Source of the DNA: Plantibacter auratus
GTDB taxonomy: Bacteria > Actinomycetota > Actinomycetes > Actinomycetales > Microbacteriaceae
Assembly: GCF_050587365.1 (NCBI RefSeq)
Contig: NZ_JBOBFV010000002.1
Span: 62,001 to 126,000 of the forward strand
Reading direction: 5' to 3'
DNA: 64,000 nt
The translations under genes were made by a program, and so were the position numbers. The notes below the pieces were generated by a model that saw only the letters and a program-made list of their open reading frames with translations, searched no databases and was not told the DNA's origin. This document shows, piece after piece, positions 51,511 through 59,781 of this stretch; position 1 is the stretch's first letter, and every line of letters begins with the position of its first letter.

Positions 51511-54414
51511 ATGTCCTCACTGCTCTACACCCTCGGCCGCTGGGCGTTCGGCGCCCGCAAGCTCGTGCTGATCCTCTGGATCGCCGTGCTCGCCCTCGCC
51601 GGTGGCGGCGCGCTGCTCTTCAATCAGGGGACCGACAACGCCTTCTCCATCCCCGGCACGGAGTCGCAGGAGGCGCTCGACTCGCTCGACCACACCTTCC
51701 CGCAGGTGGCCGGTGCCTCGGCGCAGATCATCGTCGTCGCACCGAAGGGCGACACCGTCGAGGACGCCGGGGTCCGGTCGGCGATCGACGACGCCGTCAC
51801 CGCCCTGGGCGACATCGGGCAGGTCGAGCAGGCGGTCTCCCCCTTCGACGAGAACGTGACGGGGGCGGTCTCGGAGGATCAGCGGGCGGCGCTCATCTCG
51901 ATCCAGTTCGACGGCGCGCAGACCGACATCACCGCCGCCACGATCAGCGACGTCGAGGACGCGGAGGCGAGCCTCGCGAAGGCCCTCCCGGCCGGCGCCG
52001 AGTCGTCCCTCGGCGGGCAGCTCTTCAGCAACAGCCTGCCGACGTTGAGTGTCATCGAGCTCGTCGGCGTGGTCGTCGCGCTCGTCGTCCTCATCCTCAC
52101 CTTCGGCTCCTTCCTCGCCGCGGGCATGCCGCTCATCACCGCACTGCTCGGGGTCGGCATCTCGATGGCGCTCATCTTCGTGGCGACGGTCTTCGGGCCG
52201 ATCTCCTCCACGACACCGATGCTCGCGCTCATGCTCGGCCTGGCCGTCGGCATCGACTACGCGCTGTTCATCATCTCGAGACACCAGGACGGCCTGCGCA
52301 GCGGGCTCGACCCGGCCGAATCAGCCGCCCGCGCCACCGCGACGGCCGGTTCCGCCGTCATCTTCGCGGGCCTCACGGTCATCATCGCCCTGCTCGGGCT
52401 GGCGGTCGCGAACATCCCGTTCCTCACGACGATGGGTGTCGCCGCGGCTGTCGGTGTCGCGATCGCGGTCGTCATCTCGCTCACCCTCATCCCGGCCATG
52501 CTCGGCTTCGCCGGCGAACGCCTCCGGCCCAAGGCGAAGCGGGCCAGGAAGCGCGCGGCGGCCCGGGGCGCTGCCGAGCCGGTCGACGGCCCACAGGACT
52601 CGGTCCCTGAGCCCCACAACGCTATCCCTGAGCACCACTACGCGGTCCCTGAGCACCACACCGCGGCCCCTGAGCACCACACCGCGGCCCCTGAGCACCA
52701 CAACGCGGTCCCTGAGCCTGTCGAAGGGCACCCCAACCGCTTCTTCCTCGGCTGGGTGCGCGGCGTCACGCGGCTCCCCATCGTCACGATCGTCGCCGTC
52801 GTCGCTGTCCTGGGCGCCCTCGCCATCCCCGCCCTGTCGCTGCGACTCGCGCTCCCCGACGCCGGTTCCCTGCCGGAGGGCGACGGAGCCCGCACGACAT
52901 ACGACCTCGTCTCCGAGCACTTCGGTGAGGGCTTCAACGGGCCACTCATCGTCACCGGCGGCATCGTCGGCAGTACCGACCCGCTCGGACTCATGGCTGA
53001 CCTCAAGCAGGAGATCGAGGGACTCGACGGCGTCGCCGCCGTCCCGCTCGCCACCCCCAACGCGACGGCCGACACCGGGATCATCCAGGTCATCCCGAGC
53101 GGCAGTCCCGACTCCCAGGCGACGAAGGACCTCGTCGCCGAGATCCGAGGACTGCACCAGTACTTCCAGGACGAGTACGACGTCGACCTCCAGGTCACCG
53201 GGTTCACGGCCATCGGCATCGACATCTCCGACCGCCTCGGCGGCGCCCTCCTCCCCTTCGGTCTGATCGTCGTCGGCCTGTCGCTCGTGCTCCTGACGAT
53301 GGTCTTCCGCTCCATCTGGGTGCCGATCAAGGCGACCCTCGGCTACCTGCTGTCGGTCGCCGCGTCGTTCGGCGTCGTGGCCCTCGTCTTCGAGCACGGC
53401 GTGTTCGCCGAGGCCCTCCACGTCGCGAGGACCGGTCCGGTGATCAGCTTCATGCCGATCATCCTCATGGGTGTCCTGTTCGGACTCGCGATGGACTACG
53501 AGGTCTTCCTCGTCTCCCGGATGCGCGAGGACTTCGTCCATTCGGGACTCGCGAGGCGATCCGTCGAGACCGGCTTCCTCGGCTCGGCGAAGGTCGTCAC
53601 CGCCGCCGCCGTCATCATGTTCGCGGTCTTCGCCGCCTTCGTGCCGGAGGGCGACACGAACATCAAACCCATCGCCCTGGGGCTCGCGGTCGGCGTCTTC
53701 GTCGACGCGTTCATCGTGCGCATGACCCTCGTGCCGGCGGTGCTCGCGCTCCTCGGCGACCACGCCTGGTACCTGCCGAAGTGGCTCGACCGCATCCTGC
53801 CGTCGTTCGACGTCGAGGGTGAGGGGCTGCAGCGCGAACTCGAGCTGCGCGAGTGGCGCAACGGTGACGAGGTCGCGATCGCCGCAGCAGGGGTCACCCT
53901 GGCCGGTGCGGACGGCCCGCTGTACGAGGACGTCGACACGACCGTCGCCGTCGGTGGCGTGCTCGCGGTGCAGGGCGCGCGCCCGGTCTCGGTCACCGCC
54001 CTCCTGCTGACGCTGGCCGGTCGCCTCGAACCCGACCACGGTCGGCTCAAGGTCGCCGGTCTGGTACTGCCGGTCCGCGCTGGGGCCGTCCGGTCCCGCG
54101 TCGCGTACGTCCGTCTCGACCACGGCGAACCCGTCGGGACGCTCGCTTCGGCGCTGGCCGAACGCCCGGCCGTCATCGTCCTCGACGGCGTCGACACCGT
54201 GCCGGACGACGACACGAGACGCGGACTGTACGAGCGCCTGCTGACGGCGACCAGGGCCGCAGAACGCACACGTCGGCCGCTCACGATCGTCGTCGGCACC
54301 GCGGACGCGTCCTCGCTCGCCGACGTCCTGCCGACCACGGCGCCGGAGGTACTCGACCTCGACCGCGCCGCCTCCACTCCCACCGCCATCGCTGAATCGA
54401 AGGTCGACGCATGA
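51511..54414 (+). CDS. MMPL-family exporter with C-terminal degenerate ABC-ATPase-like domain
   Basis: 967 residues. Two MMPL halves, each with the RND-like motif in a helix (GLAVGIDYALFIISRHQ, GLAMDYEVFLVSRMRED). They are joined by a linker that contains an in-frame copy of the genomic repeat (about residues 365-407). After the last helix (about residue 750) about 200 extra residues look like an ABC ATPase that has lost function: LYEDVDTTVAVGGVLAVQG, GARPVSVTALLL in place of Walker A, and AVIVLDGVD like Walker B. It probably exports lipids or drugs together with the next gene. Preceded by CTAGGAG. Confidence 0.87.
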   Translation: MSSLLYTLGRWAFGARKLVLILWIAVLALAGGGALLFNQGTDNAFSIPGTESQEALDSLDHTFPQVAGASAQIIVVAPKGDTVEDAGVRSAIDDAVTALGDIGQVEQAVSPFDENVTGAVSEDQRAALISIQFDGAQTDITAATISDVEDAEASLAKALPAGAESSLGGQLFSNSLPTLSVIELVGVVVALVVLILTFGSFLAAGMPLITALLGVGISMALIFVATVFGPISSTTPMLALMLGLAVGIDYALFIISRHQDGLRSGLDPAESAARATATAGSAVIFAGLTVIIALLGLAVANIPFLTTMGVAAAVGVAIAVVISLTLIPAMLGFAGERLRPKAKRARKRAAARGAAEPVDGPQDSVPEPHNAIPEHHYAVPEHHTAAPEHHTAAPEHHNAVPEPVEGHPNRFFLGWVRGVTRLPIVTIVAVVAVLGALAIPALSLRLALPDAGSLPEGDGARTTYDLVSEHFGEGFNGPLIVTGGIVGSTDPLGLMADLKQEIEGLDGVAAVPLATPNATADTGIIQVIPSGSPDSQATKDLVAEIRGLHQYFQDEYDVDLQVTGFTAIGIDISDRLGGALLPFGLIVVGLSLVLLTMVFRSIWVPIKATLGYLLSVAASFGVVALVFEHGVFAEALHVARTGPVISFMPIILMGVLFGLAMDYEVFLVSRMREDFVHSGLARRSVETGFLGSAKVVTAAAVIMFAVFAAFVPEGDTNIKPIALGLAVGVFVDAFIVRMTLVPAVLALLGDHAWYLPKWLDRILPSFDVEGEGLQRELELREWRNGDEVAIAAAGVTLAGADGPLYEDVDTTVAVGGVLAVQGARPVSVTALLLTLAGRLEPDHGRLKVAGLVLPVRAGAVRSRVAYVRLDHGEPVGTLASALAERPAVIVLDGVDTVPDDDTRRGLYERLLTATRAAERTRRPLTIVVGTADASSLADVLPTTAPEVLDLDRAASTPTAIAESKVDA
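52602..52729 (+). repeat. Repeat array inside the MMPL gene
   Basis: Five 21-bp units (GGTCCCTGAGCCCCACAACGC and relatives) followed by a full element at 52707-52729. Because 21 is a multiple of three, it is read as a heptad (PEHHTAA and relatives) ending in VPEPVEGH. It lies in the cytoplasmic linker between the two MMPL halves. Confidence 0.9.
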
Positions 54415-56453
54415 GCACCATCCTGAACCGCCTCGAACGGGCCCGCTCCGGCAAGGGCATCACGGTCGTCTCGATCATCGGCCTCATCCTCGTGCCGCTC
54501 GTCATCGCGGGCGGCCTCGTCTGGGCGCTGTGGAACCCGGCGGAACGACTCGGTCAGGTGACCGCCGCCATCGTGAACGACGACAAGCCGGTGACCGTCA
54601 ACGGCCAGACCGTGCCCCTCGGACGCCAGCTCTCCGCGGGCCTCGTCGACGGCGACCAGAAGACCAACTACACCTGGGTCATCACCGACGCATCCGACGC
54701 GAAGGCGGGCCTCGCCGACGGTTCGTACACGGCCGTCGTGACGATCCCGGAGAACTTCTCGAAGGCGGCGACCTCGTTCTCCGGCGACGCCGCCGACGCC
54801 GAGCGCGCCCGCCTCGACGTGACGACGAGCGACCGCAGCAAGCTCGTCGACGACGCGATCTCCCAGACGATCACGCAGACCGCGGCCTCGCTCCTCGGTC
54901 GGCAGCTCACCACCACCTACCTCGAGAACGTCTACGTCGGGTTCAACACCCTCCACGACCAGCTCGGCGAGGCCGCCGACGGCGCGAAGCAGCTCTCGAC
55001 GGGCGGACTCTCGCTCGCGCAGGGTGCGCAGCAACTCGCGAACGGCACCACGCAGTTGGCCACAGGCGCGACGCAGTTGTCGTCGGGGGCGACGCAGCTG
55101 AGTGACGGCGTGGATGCGCTGGCCGACGGCGCCACGCAGCTGTCCGCCGGTGCGACGCAGCTGAGCGGCGGCGCGAGCCAGCTCGCGAGCGGTGCGGCGA
55201 CCCTGTACGCCGGCACGCAGGGTGACGGAAGCACGGAGAACCCGGGGCTGGTCGGCGCGGCCGATGGGCTCGCCGAGGCGGCGATCGGAACCTCCCGCGT
55301 CGCCGACGCGACGAAGGCTGCGGCGACGTCCGTGGCGGCTCGCTGCCTGGACCCGGTGAAGGCGGCAGCGCTGACGGCGATCGACTCGACGCTGTGCACG
55401 GACATCCTCACGACCTTCGGCACCGCCACCGCCCTCACCGACGGTGACACCTCGACCGGGTACCCCGGCACCACCTCCCTGGCGACGAAGACCAAGCAGT
55501 TCGCCGACCAGATGCCCGCACTCGTCGACGGCATCGCCAAGATCAACACCGCGGCGGCGCAGATCGCGGCGGGCGCAGCAGGCCTCGCTGACGGTGCGTC
55601 CCAAGCGGCGACCGGGACGGCGCAGCTGCAGACGGGTGCGTCCGCACTCGCCGACGGCGCGGCGCAGTCGGCGACCGGCACCACCCAGCTCGCCGACGCG
55701 TCGAACCAGCTCGCGTCGGGGGCCGGGACCCTGTCCGGCGGGATCACCTCGCTCGCGTCCGGCCTGCAGAGCGCGGTCGACAGTCTCCCGACCTACACGA
55801 GCTCCGACCGACAGACGCTCGCGGACGTCGTCGCCGACCCGGTCTCGGCCGGCGATTCGGCGACCGTGTCCTTCGGCACGAACAGCGCTCCCTTCTACGC
55901 CGTCCTCGCCCTCTGGCTGGGTGCGCTCGCGAGCTTCCTCGTGCTGCGGCCGGTCCCCTCGCGGGCGTTCGGGTCCACGCGGTCCTCGTTGCGGCTCGCA
56001 CTCGGTGCCTTCGTGCCGGCGGGGGCGATCGGGATGCTGCAGGGCCTGCTCGTCGCCGTGATCACCGCACCGCTGCTCGACCTGGACCCCTCCGGGTGGA
56101 CCGCCTTCGCCGGGATCGCCGTGCTCGCGGGCCTCGTGTTCGCCGCGGCGAACCAAGCCCTCAACGCCCTCTTCGGCGGTGCGGGACGGTTCATCTCGAT
56201 GATCGTCGCCATCATCGGCCTGGCGACCGGGATCATCGCGACGGTTCCCCAGGTGCTCGACCAGATCCTCACCTTCCTGCCGATCGCACCGGCGCTCGGT
56301 GGCCTGCAGGCGATCGCGATCGGCGACACGGGAGCAGCGGCCGGCGTCGTCGGCCTCGTCCTCTGGCTTTTCGGATCGCTCGCCGCGACGACGTTCGCGA
56401 TCGCCCGGGCGAGGACCACCTCGGTGAAGGCGCTCGTCCCGGCCGTCGCCTGA
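54411..56453 (+). CDS. YhgE/Pip-family membrane protein
   Basis: 680 residues. One N-terminal helix (TVVSIIGLILVPLVIAGGLV), a long extracytoplasmic region, and about five C-terminal helices like an ABC-2 permease. The extracytoplasmic part has many repeats of the form xTQLxxGA (ATQLSSGATQLSDGVDALAD) in two blocks. ATGA overlap with the MMPL gene, so the two form one export unit. The degenerate ATPase-like domain of the MMPL protein may serve this ABC-2-like permease (inference). Confidence 0.88.
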   Translation: MSTILNRLERARSGKGITVVSIIGLILVPLVIAGGLVWALWNPAERLGQVTAAIVNDDKPVTVNGQTVPLGRQLSAGLVDGDQKTNYTWVITDASDAKAGLADGSYTAVVTIPENFSKAATSFSGDAADAERARLDVTTSDRSKLVDDAISQTITQTAASLLGRQLTTTYLENVYVGFNTLHDQLGEAADGAKQLSTGGLSLAQGAQQLANGTTQLATGATQLSSGATQLSDGVDALADGATQLSAGATQLSGGASQLASGAATLYAGTQGDGSTENPGLVGAADGLAEAAIGTSRVADATKAAATSVAARCLDPVKAAALTAIDSTLCTDILTTFGTATALTDGDTSTGYPGTTSLATKTKQFADQMPALVDGIAKINTAAAQIAAGAAGLADGASQAATGTAQLQTGASALADGAAQSATGTTQLADASNQLASGAGTLSGGITSLASGLQSAVDSLPTYTSSDRQTLADVVADPVSAGDSATVSFGTNSAPFYAVLALWLGALASFLVLRPVPSRAFGSTRSSLRLALGAFVPAGAIGMLQGLLVAVITAPLLDLDPSGWTAFAGIAVLAGLVFAAANQALNALFGGAGRFISMIVAIIGLATGIIATVPQVLDQILTFLPIAPALGGLQAIAIGDTGAAAGVVGLVLWLFGSLAATTFAIARARTTSVKALVPAVA

Positions 56454-56487
56454 TGCCCGGCGAGAACCCCGCCGGTAGGCTGGGGTG

Positions 56488-56628
56488 ATGAGCAGCAGCG
56501 AAGACCGGGAACTGGCCGAATGGGGCGAGCAGCGCAAGCGTCGTCAGCGGCTCGTCGCCTGGGTCCTCGTCGTCGCGCTCGTCCTCGGTGGAGGCGGCGC
56601 GACCGTCCTCGGCTTCATCTTCAACTAG
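56488..56628 (+). CDS. Small single-helix membrane protein, 46 residues
   Basis: Missed by length cut-offs. A charged N-terminus (SSSEDRELAEWGEQRKRRQR) is followed by one helix (LVAWVLVVALVLGGGGATVL) and ends IFN. TAGGCT at 56476-56481 lies 6 nt before the ATG, the leaderless spacing also seen for the E1 gene. It is 34 bp after the YhgE/Pip gene. No family recognised. Confidence 0.6.
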   Translation: MSSSEDRELAEWGEQRKRRQRLVAWVLVVALVLGGGGATVLGFIFN

Positions 56629-56651
56629 CCCCGCCCTCCCTGCCCGGTCGC

Positions 56652-56814
56652 CAGCGCGGTGCGCTGACGCGAGCGCGCCCCACATGCGCGAGCGCGGGTC
56701 TCCGGAGGGTCGCGCTCACGCCCTGGACCCGCGCCCACGCCGGGACGGAGCATCTCGGATCAGCGCACCGCGCTGGCGCCGGAACCCGACGTCTCGGGTC
56801 AGCGCACCGCGCTG
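56652..56814. repeat. Second repeat family, left copy
   Basis: Contains CAGCGC-GGT-GCGCTG palindromes, or the complement CAGCGC-ACC-GCGCTG, at 56652, 56761 and 56800. Between them is GAGCGCGGGTCTCCGGAGGG followed by a GCGCTCA stretch. A similar arrangement lies at 63369-63532. No gene is seen here. Confidence 0.75.
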
Positions 56815-56821
56815 ACCGTCG

Positions 56822-57814
56822 TCAGGGTCGGGCGTCGTGCAGGTCTCGCTGCTTGACGATGCGCTCCGGGTTCGCAGGGCGCATACCGACGATGATCTTG
56901 CCCCGCGCGTGCAGCCGCTCGAGATCCTCGAACGCGTCGATGATCAGGTCGAACGGGTAGAACGCCGAGACGACGACCTTCAACGCGTGGTCGGCGGCAT
57001 ACTCCGCGAGACGTTGCAGCTGCTTCGTGGCGTGCGCGGCGAACTCCTCGTCCGGCTCGAGTGCGGCGAGCTCGATGGCCTTTCGATCCTCGCTCGACCG
57101 GTACTTCTCCGGTGGAACACCGAGCTCGAACGCGAGCTCCTGGCCGTCCTGACCGAAGTTGTCGATGAACGCCGTCACACCTTCGGGCGCGAGCTTGCGG
57201 ATCCGATCCGCCATGCCCTCGCCATAGACGACCGGCTTGACGCCCTGCTCCCGCAGGAAGTCGTGATTGCGCTCACCGCACGTGCCGATGACCCGCACGC
57301 CCGCGAACTTCGCCAGCTGCGCCTCGATGTTCCCGACCCCACCGGCCGCCGCCGAGATGACGAGGGTGTCACCCTGCTTGAGGTGCAGCCCGTCGAGCGT
57401 GTCGAGCGCCGTCAGTCCTGCGAGGTAGAGCCCGCCGGCCTCCTCCCAACTCACCCGTTTCGGCTTGCGGACGAGCGATGCCGCCGGGACGACGACCTGC
57501 GTGGCGTGGGCGCCGCGGACGGCGTGGCCGATCACCTCGTCGCCCCGCTTCCAGCCCTCGACGCCGGTCCCGACCTCGCGGACCAATCCGGCGAAGTCGC
57601 TCCCCTGCCCCGTCGGCAGCTCGATCGGCACCGTCTCGGCGAGGTGCCCCTCGCGGACGAACGCCTCGATGTGGTTGATGCCGCTCGCGAGGACGTCGAC
57701 CACGACCTCGCCCCATCTGGGATGCGGCATCTCGGACTCGATGAACTCGAGTACGTCGGGCCCGCCGTAGCGGGCATAGCGGAGTGACCTCGTCGTCTGC
57801 TTCGAACCGAACAT
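56822..57814 (-). CDS. NADP-dependent quinone oxidoreductase-like alcohol dehydrogenase (MDR)
   Basis: 330 residues of the zinc-free MDR/quinone oxidoreductase type. N-terminal GroES-like fold (PRWGEVVVDVLASGINHIEA). The nucleotide motif is VISAAAGGVGNIEAQLAKFAG. No zinc-binding Cys cluster is seen. It probably reduces quinones, enones or aldehydes with NADPH. A dyad-rich upstream region suggests a repressor, whose gene is not adjacent. Confidence 0.87.
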   Translation of the reverse strand: MFGSKQTTRSLRYARYGGPDVLEFIESEMPHPRWGEVVVDVLASGINHIEAFVREGHLAETVPIELPTGQGSDFAGLVREVGTGVEGWKRGDEVIGHAVRGAHATQVVVPAASLVRKPKRVSWEEAGGLYLAGLTALDTLDGLHLKQGDTLVISAAAGGVGNIEAQLAKFAGVRVIGTCGERNHDFLREQGVKPVVYGEGMADRIRKLAPEGVTAFIDNFGQDGQELAFELGVPPEKYRSSEDRKAIELAALEPDEEFAAHATKQLQRLAEYAADHALKVVVSAFYPFDLIIDAFEDLERLHARGKIIVGMRPANPERIVKQRDLHDARP

Positions 57815-57844
57815 GGTTCATCTTCCACCTGGTGTTCGCTAGAC

Positions 57845-57885
57845 GGTCGAACTATCAGCTGGCTTGCAGGTTCGATGGTCGAACC
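57845..57885. promoter_or_regulatory. Operator region upstream of the MDR gene
   Basis: GGTTCGA-TGG-TCGAACC (57869-57885) is a perfect 7-3-7 dyad. GGTCGAAC occurs at 57845-57852 and again at 57877-57884, a 32-bp offset (three helical turns). Site for an unlinked regulator. Confidence 0.5.
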
Positions 57886-57961
57886 GTCATGACGACGCCC
57901 GCTCGCCCAGGCGTGGGCGAACGGACGTCGGGTCACCCGAAAGTGGCCGGGTGGTACGGGG

Positions 57962-58798
57962 TCAGCCCTTCACCGCTCCAGCGGTCAGGCCCTGCACGAT
58001 GTACCGGCTCGCGAACGCGAACAGCACCATCGTCGGGATGATCGTCAGCACGGCGGCCGCCGACATGGAACCCCAGTCGATGTTGTAGCTCGTGATGAAG
58101 CCGTTGAGCGCCGTCGGGATCGTCTTGTTCGCATCGCTGTTGATGAGCGTCACCGACAGGAACAGCTCGTTCCAACAATTCACGAAGTTGAAGATGAACG
58201 CCGCCACGATCCCGGGCTTCAGCACCGGGACGAGCACCCGGAAGAGCGCGCCGAACCGCGAGCAGCCGTCGATCATGGCCGCCTCCTCGAGGGCGTCGGG
58301 GATGTTCTCGAAGAACCCTCGGAGCATGACGGTGCAGAACGGGATGCACACCGCGATGTAGATGAGGATGAGCCCGAACCGGTTGTCGACGAGCTTGAGC
58401 TGCGTCATCAGCAGGTAGAGCGGGCCGAGCGCGATGAACGACGGGATCATCTGCGTGGCAAGGAACGCCAGCAGGATCGCCCCCTTGCTCCGGAACTCGA
58501 ACCGCGCCAACACGTATGCCGACAGCATGGAGATGAAGGTCGCCACGACGGCTGCGATCGTCGCCACGATGAGGCTGTTGACGACGTAGGTGCCGAACTG
58601 CGCCTTGCCGAACAGGCCGAGGTAGTTCTCGATCGAGAACACCTCCGGCCAGTACGTCAGCGGGTAGGAGAAGATCGCGCCCGGCTTCTTGAAGGAGGTG
58701 ACGACGATCCAGTACAGCGGGAACACCGTGATGACGAGCCAGAGCCCGAGGAAGAGGAACTTGACGACCTTCGCGGTCCGTGTCTCCTGGTCGATCAT
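57962..58798 (-). CDS. Sugar ABC transporter permease (MalG type)
   Basis: 278 residues, six helices. The EAA loop reads EEAAMIDGCSRFGALFRVLV, and the C-terminus ends IVQGLTAGAVKG, typical of CUT1 permeases. ATGA overlap with the MalF-type gene. No ATPase gene is in the operon, so a shared MsiK-like ATPase is expected elsewhere. Confidence 0.92.
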   Translation of the reverse strand: MIDQETRTAKVVKFLFLGLWLVITVFPLYWIVVTSFKKPGAIFSYPLTYWPEVFSIENYLGLFGKAQFGTYVVNSLIVATIAAVVATFISMLSAYVLARFEFRSKGAILLAFLATQMIPSFIALGPLYLLMTQLKLVDNRFGLILIYIAVCIPFCTVMLRGFFENIPDALEEAAMIDGCSRFGALFRVLVPVLKPGIVAAFIFNFVNCWNELFLSVTLINSDANKTIPTALNGFITSYNIDWGSMSAAAVLTIIPTMVLFAFASRYIVQGLTAGAVKG

Positions 58799-59775
58799 GC
58801 CTTCACCTTCTTCTCACGCATGGACAGCAGGTAGAACGCGGTGAACACCAGCAGGATCGCGACGACGATGAGGCCGATCGCGGAGGCCCGGCCGTAGTCG
58901 CCGCGCTGGGTGGTCGCGATCATCCAGGTCGTCAGGATGTGGGTCTGGTTCGCCGGACCGCCGCCCGTCATGCCGTAGATGATGTCGGGGAAGTTGAAGA
59001 TCCAGATGACCCGGAGCAGCACCGTGAGGGCGAGCGTCGTGCGGATGTACGGGATCGTGATCTGGAAGAGCATGCGCGCCTTGCCCGCGCCGTCGAGCGC
59101 TGCGGCCTCGAAGAGGTCCTCCGGCACCGACTGCAGGGCGGCGAGGATCATGATCGCGAAGAAGGTGACGCCGTACCAGACGTTCGCGACGATGACGGCG
59201 AACATCGCGGTGTTCGGGTCGGCCAGCCACGGGATCGGGGTGTCGATCAGCCCGACCTTCTGGAGCAGGTCGTTGATCACGCCGAACTCGCTGTTGAACA
59301 TCCAGCGGAACAGGATGCCGATGAGGAAGCCCGAGATGGCCCACGGGAAGAAGATCATCGCCTGGTAGAGACCGCGGAAACGGAACTTCCGGCGCAGCCA
59401 CAGGGCGATGCCGAAGCCGATGACGAATTGCGGGACGATCGACGCCACGACCCAGAGCACGGTGTTCGCGACGACCTTGCCGAAGGCGGGGTCGGCGAAG
59501 ACGGCCAGGAAGTTGGCGAAGCCCACCCACGAGGTGTCGGTGAGGTTGGCGAGGTTCCAGTTGCGGAACGCCATCTGCGAGCCGGCGATCATCGGGTAGT
59601 AGATGAAGATCGCCACGAAGATGAACGCGGGGGCGAGGAAGGCGAGGAGGCCGAAGCCGCGGCGCACCGTGAAGGTGCGCCGCCGACGCCCGCCGGCGGT
59701 CCGCGAGGGACCGGCCGGGGGTGTCGGGGTCGCACGCTGCTGCGTGCGACCCGCTTCGTCAGTGGTGGTCGTCAT
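58795..59775 (-). CDS. Sugar ABC transporter permease (MalF type)
   Basis: 326 residues. A basic N-terminus is followed by six helices, the first being FGLLAFLAPAFIFVAIFIYY. EAA loop EAAALDGAGKARMLFQITIP. Lies 6 bp after the binding-protein gene. Confidence 0.92.
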   Translation of the reverse strand: MTTTTDEAGRTQQRATPTPPAGPSRTAGGRRRRTFTVRRGFGLLAFLAPAFIFVAIFIYYPMIAGSQMAFRNWNLANLTDTSWVGFANFLAVFADPAFGKVVANTVLWVVASIVPQFVIGFGIALWLRRKFRFRGLYQAMIFFPWAISGFLIGILFRWMFNSEFGVINDLLQKVGLIDTPIPWLADPNTAMFAVIVANVWYGVTFFAIMILAALQSVPEDLFEAAALDGAGKARMLFQITIPYIRTTLALTVLLRVIWIFNFPDIIYGMTGGGPANQTHILTTWMIATTQRGDYGRASAIGLIVVAILLVFTAFYLLSMREKKVKA

Positions 59776-59781
59776 GGACGG

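Noticed and set aside
53496..56537. 1013-codon minus-strand frame opposite the MMPL and YhgE genes
   Set aside because: Shadow of two well-supported plus-strand genes; no family motif.
57886..58041. Start of a regulator (frame beginning MTTPARPG)
   Set aside because: It runs into the antisense of the MalG-type gene and shows no helix-turn-helix.
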